A stretch of 64,000 bases of DNA, taken from NCBI GenBank assembly GCA_947179155.2, contig OX359281.1, forward strand, positions 39,600,967-39,664,966. The letters are read 5' to 3'. The position numbers were made by a program, and so were the translations under genes. Every line of letters starts with the position of its first letter. Within the stretch, counting starts at the first letter, position 1. The notes beneath the pieces were generated by a model. It was given only the letters and a program-made list of their open reading frames with translations, searched no databases and was not told where the DNA came from. The stretch comes from Hedera helix. Lineage: Eukaryota; Streptophyta; Magnoliopsida; Apiales; Araliaceae. Shown piece after piece: positions 36,759-48,799 of this stretch.

Positions 36759-37717
36759 TAATACTGATGATTTAAGAAGAAGAAACAGAAACCCATATTT
36801 ATAGAGATAATATACAATGATGAAATAAAGAGAATCTGATTTGGAATAGATCGTGAGATTTTGTTACCTACAAACCCAAAAGACTGGGTAAATTATTTTG
36901 ACTAAAAGAGATATAGAAAGAAAAATAAAATAAAATAATTAATTTAAATTTATTTTTTTCATATATTTTACTTTAACGGTAAAAAAATCCAATAAATAAC
37001 TATAACATTTAAGAGAAGCCATGCATGTGGGACCTAGCACCGTTTACGTACTTACGACAATCCTTGGGAAGACTTAATTTCAGATAATTTACTACTAAAC
37101 AAATACCAAGAAAGAAAATTTAAATGATTGTGAAACTTGAGAAATTAAAACGTAAAATTTAATTGAGAAATTGTAGATATTAATTATATTCATTTATACC
37201 AATAATACCCTGGTAAAGTGGAGATAGTGAGGGAGCTAGGGACTATAAAAAATTATATCATAAAACTATAACTCAAGAAAGAAACTTACCATCATTTAGC
37301 GGGGAAAAAAAAAAGAATTGATATTTTTATAAAATAATTTGATATTTTTACAAAATTAAATAGAACTCACTAATAAAAATATTAATTTCCAAAAAAAAAA
37401 AAAAAAAAAGCAACTTCCAATTCTAAAAGAAATAATAGTAACAAAAAGGCAGACCGACCATACACTTGGATTAGGTAGATAATACTAACATGGTATCCAA
37501 AAAAAGAAACGAAAAAAGCATGGCATTGCATTGTGATAATTGCGATTTCATTCTGAAATACATTGTCAGCTTTTAGCGAGGGGAAATTTTTGGGACAGGT
37601 AACCGAGGACCGGGCCACTAGATTGGACCACAAGGCTGAAGATTGTAGCAGGAGCAGCTCGTGGGCTGGTCGGTGTTCATTCACTACTCATGCAGGTCCC
37701 TTAAACTTACCACACGG
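36759..37717. other. AT-rich intergenic DNA
   Basis: No supported gene. A homopolymer A run lies around 37389-37409. A 100-codon minus frame over 37382-37684 has no recognisable motif and starts in unique sequence with low-complexity ends. Confidence 0.5.
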
Positions 37718-38167
37718 TAAGAGTGTTTATGGATAAAAAATCGAATCGATATTAAAAAAATTAAATTGGTACTGAATCAAAAATATTGTTAAAATAAGAA
37801 TTAATATTGATACCGAATTATTAATTTTGGTACTGATTCGGTATAAATTCGATTTGATTTTTTCGGTTCAGTTTTCGGTTTATACCGATTGGTAATATAT
37901 ATAATTATAATTTATAAATAATAATTATATATTAATTTTTTTATAAATTATAATAATATATATTATTATATATATTATAATAATTAATATAAATTTAATA
38001 TTATATTATTTATTTCGGCTCTTTCGATATACTGGTTTTTACCGAAATTCAAAAATATTCATACCGGTACCGAAAAGTATAAAAAACCGAAAAAATCGAT
38101 CCCGAAAAAATCGGTACCGACCGGTTCGATAAAAAATCAAAAAAATCGAATTTTTTGAACACCCCTA
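37718..38167. mobile_element. MITE-like element rich in CGGTTTTT/ATCGA words
   Basis: The ends are imperfect inverted repeats: the left reads TAAGAGTGTTTATGGATAAA and the right, reversed, reads TAGGGGTGTTCAAAAAATTC. The interior is full of CCGAAAAA, TCGGTT and TACCGA words facing inward from both sides, a typical plant hAT-like MITE layout. A target duplication was not confirmed. Confidence 0.6.
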
Positions 38168-38184
38168 CCCCACGATAACATACT

Positions 38185-38562
38185 AACATCAAATCCACCA
38201 ACATCCTCTTCGACAAGTTTGGCGATGACCATGTTTCCGATTTTGGCCTATCTTCCTTCGCATCCCCATCCTCCTCCGTCACCCCAAGATCTAAGGGCTA
38301 CCGTGCTCCGGAATCACCTACCGACAACGGTCAAAAACTCACTCAGAAATTCGACGTCCACTCTTTTGGGGTTCTGCTGCTAGAATTGCTAACCGGAAAG
38401 TGCCCATCCACGGTGGTGGGCAGCGGCGGGTACAGTAGTTGTGGCGGGATAGTGGATTTGCCAAAGTGGGTACAGTCGGTGGTGAGGGAGGAATGGGCGG
38501 CGGAGGTGTTTGATTTGGATTTGTGTTTTCTATTTGTGCACTTAGACTTATTCAAGATATAA
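38185..38562 (+). pseudogene. LRR receptor kinase fragment (inactive-kinase type)
   Basis: An open stretch of 125 codons starting in the catalytic-loop region (NIKSTNILFDK), with VSDFGLSSF, GYRAPES, FDVHSFGVLLLELLTGK and VDLPKWVQSVVREEW, and ending in a stop at 38560-38562. These motifs are those of LRR-type probable inactive receptor kinases. The N-lobe, LRRs and the rest of the C-lobe are absent. The fragment is GC-richer than its surroundings and begins 17 bp after the MITE-like element. Confidence 0.85.
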
Positions 38563-38769
38563 AGGAGAACATGGTGGGGTTGACATTGACGATGCCAGAA
38601 CTTTTGGTCAGTGGGGTCAATTATATCAGTATCAAACAATATAAATCAAATTTGGAAATTATAATAATAAAAATAAACTCATGTATATAACCAAAATATT
38701 ACAAAATGTCATTGTTGTAGCCTTCAGGCTTCTCTACAAAAATAACTAGCGCAATATAATTAATAATTA

Positions 38770-40760
38770 CAATTTTTCTTTACAAGTTCTCATTCGTTGA
38801 AATTGTTGCATTATACTTTCATTGTCAATCCAATCAAATACATTCTTCTCGATGTATGTAATCAAGCAATCAATCATCAGTTGATCTGCTATTTTATTGC
38901 ACAACCTAGCTTGATTATCTTCATCGCAGAAAAAACTCTTTCAACAGTAGCAATCACTACATGTAAGACTAATACTAACTTCAGAAGCCGATATATACCA
39001 AAGAAAATAAAATATGTTTATTAATACTTACGAGTTTTCTTGAAAAATCGTCAATCCCTTGAACTTCCAAAAACACTTCATTTGTCCGCATATCAGAAAT
39101 GTAACTGTTTAGTTGACTATCAAGTGTCATACGCTCTATTGGAGAAAAGTCATTTGGATTAAAGCTAGTGAGATGAATCAATTTTCCCTTATCAAAACTA
39201 GCAAAACAATCACTAAGATTTAAGCATGCACTAGTAAAAATAACCCAATGCTTGCTTCCGTAAAACGATCATTTAATTCTTGAATGAAAGTTCAATAATA
39301 ATCTAGAAGTGGGGTTAAACATATTATTACTGTTTAAAAATTTATCTTAGACCTTTTTTAATTTTTAATTAACTAATTTACAGTGTCAAAAATTAATATG
39401 GGAGACAATAAAAATTCGATCACAGAATGCACAAAGATTTATCTGGTTCATAATATACATCCAGAGTATATTGCTACGTCCAGTCTCAAGCTTCTCTTCA
39501 GGACTTGAGATCCTATTATTATCTGTAATAAACATTACTCCTACAGGTGGAGAAGCCTTTACAAAATTTTCTAGATCAACTTTCAACTATTCCTACACTT
39601 ACTTGTCTCGAATAGCAGTTCACCGCTCTTTCCTCAAATGTAGTTATACCTGTTTTCTGAGTTTAGTTCTGTTTTACAATCTTATCTTCAAAACAAGAAG
39701 TATGTCCCTCACCTCACAAGTTTACTAGAGACCGAACTACCCGTTGACCTCTCTATGACTCTGATCTTGGTCAAATGATCATTCTCTCTTTCTCACGGAT
39801 ATATAAAAATAACTAACTCACTTAAAAATATTTTCAATTAAAGCTTATTTTGAAAGATGCTTCTTACATAAGCAGATATATAATTCAGTGTAAATTTATA
39901 AAGATTTACTTTTTCTTTATAAATGAATAGTGTACTTCTTATATTAAACTGATATAAATTTAATTCAAGATATAAAAGTTTAAGTAACTTTTATAGTGAA
40001 TGATATGCTTCTATGTAAGCAAATATAGTCAATAATGTTTGTAATATAAAAGTTTAAATAACTTTTATATTATCCAACAAGTATTTATGATTAAATGAAT
40101 TTCTGTTCAAATACTTGTAATGTTAGATATCAAGTATTATAAATGAATTAATTAAATAATACTTGATATTACAAATAAATTTGTTTAACTCAAATATATA
40201 TCTAACATGTATTTGATCTATGATGTGAACACTTTAAATAAGGTCTCGACTTTGAATCTCGTTCGACTAATTCCTTCACTTAAGAATAATATTTTCGCTA
40301 TAGTCCTTGATGTCTAAGAACTAGCTAGCCAAATTTATAGATATCATTATCTAATATTTATATAAATATTTTTGATAAATTACTTAGGTTTTGAGCACTG
40401 TTAGGCCCTTCAACATGAATATCAAATCTCCCTTTCTTGTTCCATATTGTGAAGCGTTAGTAATGAAAGAATCACCATTCGCTTGCTTTCTAGTGTCCGG
40501 TCTAAATAGATAACAACATAAGTAAAACGCCGCAACATTAGCTATGCTATACTCTAACCAATTTTCATATTCTTTGAACCAAGAATGATTAAATCTACAC
40601 AAGTATCCCCCAATTTGTGTCTGTGAGAAGTTATGTTTGAGAGGTTGATAATGACCCTTTAACATACATGTTTTTCTTATTTCATCTTAAATATTATGAT
40701 GATTCTTTGATAATTTCTTTCTCTACCCGAAACCTGCTTCGAGATTTTTCAAATCTACTT
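38770..40760 (-). pseudogene. hAT-type transposase (ZMYM1/TTF zinc-finger-like), fragmented
   Basis: Two pieces of one plant hAT-derived gene. The upstream piece (about 40384-40760) encodes the TTF zinc-finger region: KHNFSQTQIGG, RFNHSWFKEYENWLEYS, AAFYLCCYLF. The downstream piece (about 38770-39330) encodes FNPNDFSPIE, LDSQLNSYISDMR, ATVERVFSAMKIIK and the C-terminal dimerisation end (DQLMIDCLITYIEKNVF). Stops and frameshifts occur in both. About 1 kb between them (39340-40380) does not fit the family and looks like a later insertion, with a 66-codon frame at 39386-39586 of unknown origin. Not functional. Confidence 0.75.
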
Positions 40761-41606
40761 TATCATAATCTTTTTTTTTTTTTACTAGAATATGATTCTT
40801 CAAATGCAAAAAAAAATTTGAACACAAATTTGTCTATAGATACGTGACTTCTTGGCTATTTCAAAGATATAATGAACCTAATTATTAATTAAATTCAATG
40901 TAAGCACAAGAAAAACACACAATAACACAAATCACAATTAAAAACAAATTTTCTACTTCCATTATAAAATATAAAATTCCTAAAATATAAAAGTAGGTCA
41001 ATAAATTAAACATAGACATCATAATTCTTAACAAAATTATCCAAACAACTTAACAAAGAAAACGAAAGCCTATAAATGGTATAATTTCATAAGCTAACTG
41101 TTAACCTGATTTTATGTCATTGTTCATTAAGTCTTTGCCTTGAAACAAATTAAGTGAAACTCTAATATCTCTTTAAAATTTAGCACACCAATTGAGACTA
41201 AAATTAGGACCCTATAAATTAATAAAACTGTAATTTAAGTCAAATTAGTGCCAAGAGAATTTAAACCCGCTAAAAATTGAATAGTTTAGGTCATGGAGAA
41301 GTTAAGAAATTGACTTACTTTTTCTTATATTCTTACTTCCATTGTTAAATTGTGAGATTAATTAACAACTACATTTAATTTTGAAGATGAAAGTGATAAA
41401 GATGAAGAGATTTGTGGTGCTAAAGCCTCTCACGAATCGCGATAGTCGACGTCGACTGATAAGAGATAAAAGAAGTTAGAGGAGTTAGGAGAGGCAATTA
41501 AGAATTGGAAGTACTACATATTAACTTAAGTCTTAAGAAAGTTTTCATATTTTAAATTGACCCTTATACCTTATAAAATTTTCAAATTACAGTGGAGTCA
41601 AAATTA
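40761..41606. other. AT-rich intergenic DNA
   Basis: No gene recognised; possibly upstream sequence of the hAT remnant. Only short low-complexity open frames. Confidence 0.45.
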
Positions 41607-42201
41607 AGTAACACCCAAATTTTTTTAATACATCATATATGATAAAGGGAAAAAAAATTCAGCACCCTAACACATAGCTTCATCCCTGGCTGCAGATCGC
41701 GATGACGTGTACATCGGCGGTACCTGATCAACGTCCGACTATGAGTTATGTGCTGAAAATGATATAGGAGATCCGAGGTGTTGATGAGGTGTCTTGTAAT
41801 ACTCGGTTCCTTTTTTTTAGTCCCACATCGCCAGCCACTAAAACATTCTCATTTCCTTAACCTATAAATATAACAATAACCTTTATTTTATTTTACAAAC
41901 ATTAAGTACCTCCTATTTTTATGAAGAATGTTTTGTGTGAAAACCTTTTTGTAAGGATCTCCTTAGTTAAAAAAATTCGAAGTTAAAGACGTAGACGGAC
42001 TACGAACCTCATAATTTCGGGTATATCTCTTTTTCTTTTTTTGTGTATTTATTTAATTTTTGTATTAGTGTTATTTTGTAGCTTAATTATTATATGCTAT
42101 TTAGTTTATTAGTTGATATATTTTGGTATATCTTTGTTAGTAATTAACATTTTAGACTATTAAATTATTGTTTTGAAACTTTAGAGTTTTGACATAATAT
42201 A

Positions 42202-42254
<53 letters not shown>

Positions 42255-43591
42255 ATAATAATAATATATTTGTTTGTAACAAAATTAAAAATGGAAAGAA
42301 TAATTTTTTAAATATACTTATATGTATTTTGAAAGGAATAAGAAAATTATTATTTATTAATATATACGTTACCATGATTAGAATATTTATGTATGTATAA
42401 CTTTAGGTATAATTTTGTTTAAAACGGAAGGATTTTAGATTCGCCTAAAAGAAAGAAAATATGTAAAACTCAATCAATTGATTAACTATTTATTTATCTA
42501 TTCCTTTATTTTATTTAATTAGTTCTGATAGAGAAAATTTAATGAGTCAGTTTTGCAATATAATTTTTGGTATTACATTGCTTATTACGGGTATGGATTC
42601 CGTACTCCTTCAGCGATATTCTTTTGATTCTAATTTGTTCGTTTTGTTCCTCATTTAGAAATTGGGATATTGTTTCGATATATTGTTATAGATAAATTCT
42701 TATGATAGATTTGTTTGGAATTTTAGACATTTAAAAATTCATAACTTGTACTCTTTAGACTTAGTGAGCATATCTAGTATTATTTTGATTTTGTAGAAAC
42801 GTACATATCAATATATTTTGTAAGACTTTGTGTTGATTCGTTTCGATTTAACATGTGTGTATTAGAACCCCCTTTGTCAGTATTGTTTCTCATGTATTAT
42901 GACATGATATTTTTGTTAGAATATACCTTAGGGTATACCTGAGTTATAACCACATATGAGGTACCACAGGCATGTCCTTTTGGCACCGAGGCATGACACT
43001 TCCGTGGCGGTGTGATTAGTCTACGACATCTCCATTTTGTGTGCTCTAATAGGAGTTAGTCATTTACTATTTTGTTGTGGGAGACATATGGGTCAGCCCT
43101 AGCATTATGTTCTATTTTGTTCTGCAGTCTGGTGTTGTTTGTAGTGCCAAGCACACCTTTTTGATTTTGCATACATTTGGATTCTGCAGTTCGATGTATA
43201 TTTATGTTTTGTTTTGTTTTGTTCTGAGTTCGGTATGAAATAATCCCAGCCATTCGATTTCGCCTATTATTTCTTGTGAGTCTAATTCAGTTTAGTTAAG
43301 TTAGTTTTGTGATTCAATTCAGTTCAGTTTAGTATATTATGTTATTTAGTTAAGTTCCAATAAATTATTCAAATTAGTTCAGTTCAGTTGATTTTGTTTT
43401 TCATTTTAGTTCTTGTTTTTGCACTCTATATTCGTACTGGGCAAATGACTCATACTGTGTTTTTCTCCCTGCAGGTTTGTAAAGGGATTCAAGGACATGT
43501 GTGAAGAGAATTTCCTTGTAGTTTTAATTTCTGCTTAAGTTGTGTTCGTGTGTAGCCTCCTTTTCCACTATTTCAGAAAAGGGGTGTTACA
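41607..43591 (+). mobile_element. Del/Tekay-like solo LTR, about 2 kb
   Basis: Starts near GTAACACCC and ends GGGTGTTACA, the complementary termini common in plant Tekay/Del LTRs. Internal words include TAGTCCCACATCG, CCTATAAATATAAC (TATA-like, around 41862) and a leader-like region of GTTTAGTTCAGTT repeats around 43280-43400. No primer site, gag or pol follows, so a solo LTR is likely. The outer bases are degraded and no target duplication was found. Confidence 0.55.
42203..42253. repeat. (ACT)n microsatellite
   Basis: An uninterrupted trinucleotide run of about 17 units inside the Del-like LTR. It explains the poly-valine open frame on the minus strand at 42181-42375. Confidence 0.95.
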
Positions 43592-44340
43592 TGTCTCCTT
43601 CTTACGACTATATTTCTGATTCCCTTGCCGTCTCCAACGAACCTACTTAGTTAGTCAACCATCTTTTAACTTATTTCTGTTGCCGTAAAAATTAGTTAGC
43701 TTTTATTTTTCATCCACCAAATTTTACAATATGATTTGATTTTACCCCTTTATTTATATGTATACATCACACTTACTTACTCGCATGGGTCTTTTTTTTA
43801 ATACGTAAAAAAAAAATTATTATAGGGAAAAACTATCTCACAACTGATAACCTTGAATGTCCACTTCTCAAGAGTCACACAAAAGAAATTCGAATTTATG
43901 ACCTAAACAAAAATTATGTGTAGAACTTATCGATGAACCAATATTTTGTAATTATCATTTTAGTATTTTAAACTGTAAAAATTATTCTATACTCTTGGAG
44001 CAAGTGAATAGTATATTTTTTCTTCTCACATACCTGTGAGTCCTATCATAGACAGGCTCTACAAATATATGAGAAGAAGAAGCATACTATTTACTTATTT
44101 CAAGAGTATGGAATAATCTCTCCTTAAACTGATTGTTGCAGTGTTGTTGTCGTTAATTTTTGTCATAATACTAAGTTATACTATAATGAACTAGGACGAG
44201 TATCCAAGGACAAAACAAGGAGTTGATTTCTTTTTTTCATTCTTTTTTTCTTTAATTAGGTGAAGATGTTTGACTTTGAAAAGACTTTTTAACGTATCTA
44301 GTTGTTGATTTTAAACTAATAAATCCATTACAATGTGTGG
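43592..44340 (+). repeat. tandem duplication, unit 1 (749 bp)
   Basis: Begins TGTCTCCTTCTTACGAC directly after the Del-like LTR and ends CATTACAATGTGTGG. It matches unit 2 (44358-44911) along its length, apart from a 148-bp MITE and smaller indels. Content unknown, non-coding. Confidence 0.85.
43976..44123. mobile_element. hAT-type MITE, 148 bp, with empty-site control
   Basis: Flanked by the 8-bp duplication TTAAACTG (43968-43975 and 44124-44131). It has long terminal inverted repeats: TTATTCTATACTCTTGG on the left against TATTCCATACTCTTGAA on the right, with the pairing continuing through GAATAGTAT/ATACTATTT. Unit 2 of the tandem duplication has a single GTTAAACT at the matching place and no MITE. 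Confidence 0.9.
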
Positions 44341-44357
44341 GGAAGGTGTTGAGGAGT

Positions 44358-44911
44358 TGTCTCCATGTCACGACTCTGTTTCTGATTCCTTCCCCGTCTC
44401 CGACGGACCTACTTTACTAGTCAACTATCTTTTAACATATTTCCGTTGTCGTAAAAATTAGGTAGTTTTTATTTTTCACCCACCAAATTTTAATATATGA
44501 TTTGTTATTGGGTAGCATTTTTAACCCCTTTATTTATATGTATACATCACACTTACTTGCATGGGTCTTTTTTTTATACATAAATTTTTTTTGTTATAAA
44601 GACAGATAAATTTGAATACCTATTTCTTAAGAGTTAAATGAATGAAATTTGAATTTATGACCTAAGCAAATAACATGTGTCGAATTTATTATTAAATTAA
44701 CTTTTTTTAATCGTCATTTTAGTATGTTAAACTAACTGCTGCTGTCATTAATTTTTGTCATAATACCAAGGGCAAAACAAGGAGTCGATTTCTTTCTTTC
44801 ATTCTTTATTTTTATTTTTTTTTAAATAAAGTGAAGATATTTGATTTTGAAAAGACTTTTTATCGTATCTAGTTGTAGATTTTAAACTATTAAATACATT
44901 ACAACGTGTGG
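44358..44911 (+). repeat. tandem duplication, unit 2 (554 bp)
   Basis: Begins TGTCTCCATGTCACGAC and ends CATTACAACGTGTGG. The two units are separated by 17 bases. Divergence is considerable, so the duplication is old. It lacks the MITE found in unit 1. Confidence 0.85.
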
Positions 44912-45811
44912 ATAGACTGAACCAATTTATTATGGATCATGAGGATTGTATATGGTGTGAACTGTAGAACCAAATTTGTCTATTTCGTTCAACTTATTGG
45001 ATTTATGATAGAGTAGAAATATATTTCTGAAATGATGTACGTCCCTGGGGTAAAATAATCATCAAACAAAAATAAATATTAAAAAAACTTGGTGACAATT
45101 ACAAGACTTCTGATCATAATGGGTTTAATGACTTGGTGGCAATTATAAGAGTAGTGGTTATGATGGTTTTAATCAATATAGGTTTTTTACTAGGGACAAA
45201 CAAACGGCCATAAGGTCATCCGAAAGTCTACTCTATGCTATGGTAATGTGACATTTTAGGCAGAAATCCTCTACACTTAGGACTTGGGCCGACCCTGTTG
45301 TTTTGTGACTTTAGGCTCCCTCGTCATAGTTCTATCAAACAAAAGCTTCCCACATAGATGCTAAATGTTCATGAAAATTTATTTCCGACTTGGTCCCAAA
45401 CAAACTAGAACTAACTCTACCTCATGATTTTGCCTTTTATTTTCCTCCTCAATACCTTGGACCATCTCTGAGAATTGTTGAAATTATCTGACTTCCGAAA
45501 AGGTAGATCATCTGGACAGCATCACAGAGGGCATATTAAGCAGTTATGCGTTCACATTTCGTTACTGGTATCTTTTAAGGAATTAATTACGGGAATATGT
45601 GAAATTAAAGGAAGTAACCATGGATGTAAACATAAAAACAGATACATGAAATACAAAGCAATTTTTTAAAACCTCTTGTTATTCGTTTAAATTTTTTGTA
45701 TACTAGGCTACCATGCACATTTGGCCGCCCTCACTATCGTATAAAAATAATGAAACAATACCCGGGTGCCCCAAGAATATAAATGACCGATACAGAACAA
45801 TAATAATGCTC
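44912..45811. other. intergenic DNA, possible 3' flank of the GT14 pseudogene
   Basis: No supported gene. A 64-codon plus frame at 45475-45669 has no recognisable motif. Confidence 0.45.
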
Positions 45812-47603
45812 TCACGAGTCAAAGTGCATGATTTTTGGTGCAAATCTCAACAATCTATCCAATGCATTAGGCATAAACTTTCTTGCAAATAAGTAACAAA
45901 TATTTGTAGTATTTCCATTGTACTCGCATTCCATCTCACTCCTCAACTTCTGCAAAAACTCTTCAGTCACATCGGTTCTCATGTACCTCGCCGGGTGGGG
46001 TCCACCCTTCCACCAGTCAACAAAAGTCAACGTCCTATTCGAAACATTCTCCCAGGATTTGGTACTCACAAATGTTGGCAAGTAGTGTTCATCAACATAA
46101 CATGACCCCCTGCAATAGTTTTGGAATACCGGGAAGTACGTTCTATCTGAGATCACTTCAATGGCTAGATCGCGAACCATGGCAAACCATTGTAACCCTT
46201 TTCTCCATTGTTGGAGTTTGATAATTGGATACATTTGTTGGCTGTAACGACCACGACCAACAGGGGTTGGTAAATCATATGACTCTACAAAGTTTTGGGA
46301 GGTATTCATTATGTAAGAGTAAATGGTGGAGAAGTTGAACAAAGGAATGCATGACTCGGAGAGGATAACGAAACGTTGGTTGGAAAAATCAAGAAGAGCA
46401 TTGGCTAGAAGGCGGTGTTCGGCTTCAATCATGTTCACCTTTCCCCATTCTACTTCCTGTAAATTTTCAAGGAATATGTTAAGGTGAAGGTTATTAATGG
46501 ATAGAATAAAATCGACGTATTATTTTGTCTAGGTGCACCATTGCTCATACAAGTAAAACTTCATCACAAATATGACATGTGGAATCGATAGCATAAGAAA
46601 TGAACGTCGACAAATTATACTAACCACTACCCATAGCTTAACCCCAAATCCAAAATGTGGGCTTTTGGTTATTGATGCTTAATCTATGCTTGATTTGCTC
46701 TATCTTCTATTACTTTTCCAATTCGTAAGCTATTGGATCTGACTATGGATGAACGTAATGAACGGTAAAGCAGTAGATTGGTGATTGCGATGGATTCGTG
46801 ATGATGGGTAAATGCAAATCTTAGTTACAACTTACAAACGGAAGAGATGAAGAAACCAACGAAGGGTAAATCTCCCTCATCTCTACATTCTCTTCGCTTC
46901 TCCATCCTCTCAATATATATCTCCGACGGTGAATACATGAAAAATCACCTTTGTTTGAAATAAAATGAAGAGACTAATGGCTCAAAAATACATATTCTGT
47001 ATCTTTGTTTGAGATTAATTGCATTAATGGCTGCTGGAGATGGAGATGATATGATGTTGTTCGAGTTGGATGAAGAAAAGTCTGGAGTGCAGAAGGGTAC
47101 ACCCCGATTATTTTCCCTTTTAATGCACTTTTAATCTTTTTTTAAAAATGAAATTCTGGGTTTTTTTAAAAAAGAAGATAGTTACTTTTGATGATTATTA
47201 TATATATAGGACTCATAAATATTTACCTTGCTTGGAATATATCTTGCACTTGTAGAAGACTAGTGATTCCGGGGATTAATAGGGAAAATCAGGGGATGTA
47301 TGTAGGTATATGGAAAAGAGGCCATGATACCCCTTAAAAAATTTCTCCAAAAGAGGTCCAAGTAGTAATGTTCCTCGATCTAGTTAGGAACATGAACGCC
47401 ACTTTCGGTGTCACGTTAGATGGAGTATCGACCACATGAGGCACCATGGAGATGCGCCACATCAACTTTTCGTCGCTCATCGAATGCCAAATATCTTTAA
47501 GGAATATCCAATCTGTCAACCGATAATTAGTTGAAATATTGATTAGCTGCACCGCTGCAGGATAGAAGGTGGAAGTAGAGTCGAAGATGAAGAATGGTTG
47601 CAT
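45812..47603 (-). pseudogene. GT14 core-2/I-branching (BC10-like) glycosyltransferase, broken
   Basis: Plant members are Golgi type II membrane glycosyltransferases with a DUF266/Branch domain. The 3' exon (about 46452-45812) is intact: EAEHRLLANALLDFSNQRFV, LSESCIPLFNF, GRGRYSQQM, WRKGLQWF, YVDEHY, TFVDWWKGGPHPA and CYLFARKFMPNALDRLL. The 5' exon (47603-47227) carries the LWHSM-type segment (DIWHSMSDEKLMWR) and PKVAFMFLTR. A 4-bp insertion (TCGA) then shifts the frame. The shifted frame continues family-like (EKFFKGYHGLFSIYLHTSP) but meets a TAA before VFY and a GT donor at 47226. The N-terminal membrane anchor is missing, and Athila sequence begins at about 47640, so the 5' end was probably removed by that insertion. 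Confidence 0.85.
47027..47096 (+). other. exon-like segment inside the GT14 intron, opposite strand
   Basis: Inside the GT14 intron (46453-47226) an ATG opens a short acidic sequence, MAAGDGDDMMLFELDEEKS, ending at a good GT donor (AAGG/GTAC). About 130 bases upstream there is a CT-rich leader-like stretch. It looks like a first coding exon of some host gene, perhaps captured by a transposon. The gene is not recognised and the call is tentative. Confidence 0.35.
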
Positions 47604-47896
47604 GGACTATATATTATATGAGGACACAGAAGAAGAATAAGGTTTTATTTATTGCTATGGTTATCATGATGTAAGTCAAACAGTCCGAGTTTATGAGATT
47701 GTTGTTTAGAATAATCTAATTTCTTTGTGATTAATGCTTCCATTATATTAAATTTAGAGAGCTTGTTCTAGGTTGTATAATGGCTAGAATCTAATGAAGA
47801 GCTTGTTATATTAGATTAAAATTATGGAAAATTATGAGAAATTTCGGGTAGTAGGGCTAGAATCTAACTTCTTTTGTTTATCAAATGACTGTAGGT

Positions 47897-48799
47897 ACTT
47901 GTAGGATGTGTGCGACGATAGGACACTCAACTGATATGTGCTCAATGCTTTGAGAGGAGTTCTATGAACAAGTCAATGCAGCTGGTGGTTTCCTTGGGCA
48001 ATTAGAAAGGAGATATAATCCCCATTTAAACATGTATACTTCAGGATAGAGGGATCATCATAATTTCAGCTATGATAATCCACTAGTGAATTGGCATGCA
48101 AACCAAAACTTTTCAAATAATCCACAATACAAGCAACCATATCCCCAACAACAACATGACCAATCGTCTTGTTCTAATATATCTTTAGAATATATGTTTA
48201 AAGCTTTCATGACTCAAGCACAACAATTCCAACAAGAGATAAAAACTTCCATATATAATTTGGAGAATCAAATGAGTCAGCTTGCTACTACAATTGGTCA
48301 ATTAGATTCTCAAGGGTCATTCCTTCCATCGTTGATGCAAGAGGAAGCAGACAACATCAGTGCAGAAATGGACAGTATTAATGTAGATAATGATGTTCTT
48401 TGTGGTGATAACATGCCTAAGGTGGAGGAAATTTTTGGGAAAATAGATAAAGAGACTTTAGAGGATGCAAGTACAAATAATTTGAAGTTAGAGGAAGAAG
48501 AAGAAATTGAGCCGAAACATGATTTGAAGGACGCTGAAACTGCATTCAATTCTTTGCTAATGATTTTAAATAGTAATGTAATTATTTCCATTCAATTATA
48601 TGCTACTCACGAAAATTTTCTATCTTTTGTTTTGCAGGATCCCATTCCGAATATTAAGACTCTCCTGAATCATCTTAAATACCTATTCGTTGAAGAGGGA
48701 GTAAAACGTTCATGTCGCGTGCAAGGGATATTGAATCTACCAATGAAGAATAACGTGATGGATGGGATACTCAAAATTCATGAAGTTGGAATGACGTAG
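47897..48799 (+). pseudogene. Athila gag remnant fused to pol end
   Basis: Starts at a CCHC knuckle (CRMCATIGHSTDMC) and has in-frame stops near 47949 and 48046. An open frame from 48086 follows, with the glutamine-rich region and MSQLATTIGQLDSQGS. The sequence then passes to the acidic spacer LEDASTNNLKLEEEEEIEP and ends soon after the region corresponding to the start of the RT module. Compared with the first Athila, the protease site and the RT, RNase H and integrase modules are missing. Confidence 0.8.

Noticed and set aside
37718..38167. 8-bp target duplication around the MITE-like element
   Set aside because: Flanks share only CCAC at slightly different offsets, too little to claim.
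42181..42375. Minus-strand frame with a poly-valine tract
   Set aside because: Direct translation of the (ACT)n microsatellite.
41602..43596. 5-bp target duplication around the Del-like solo LTR
   Set aside because: Left AATTA and right TGTCT do not match, so the ends may be eroded or misplaced.
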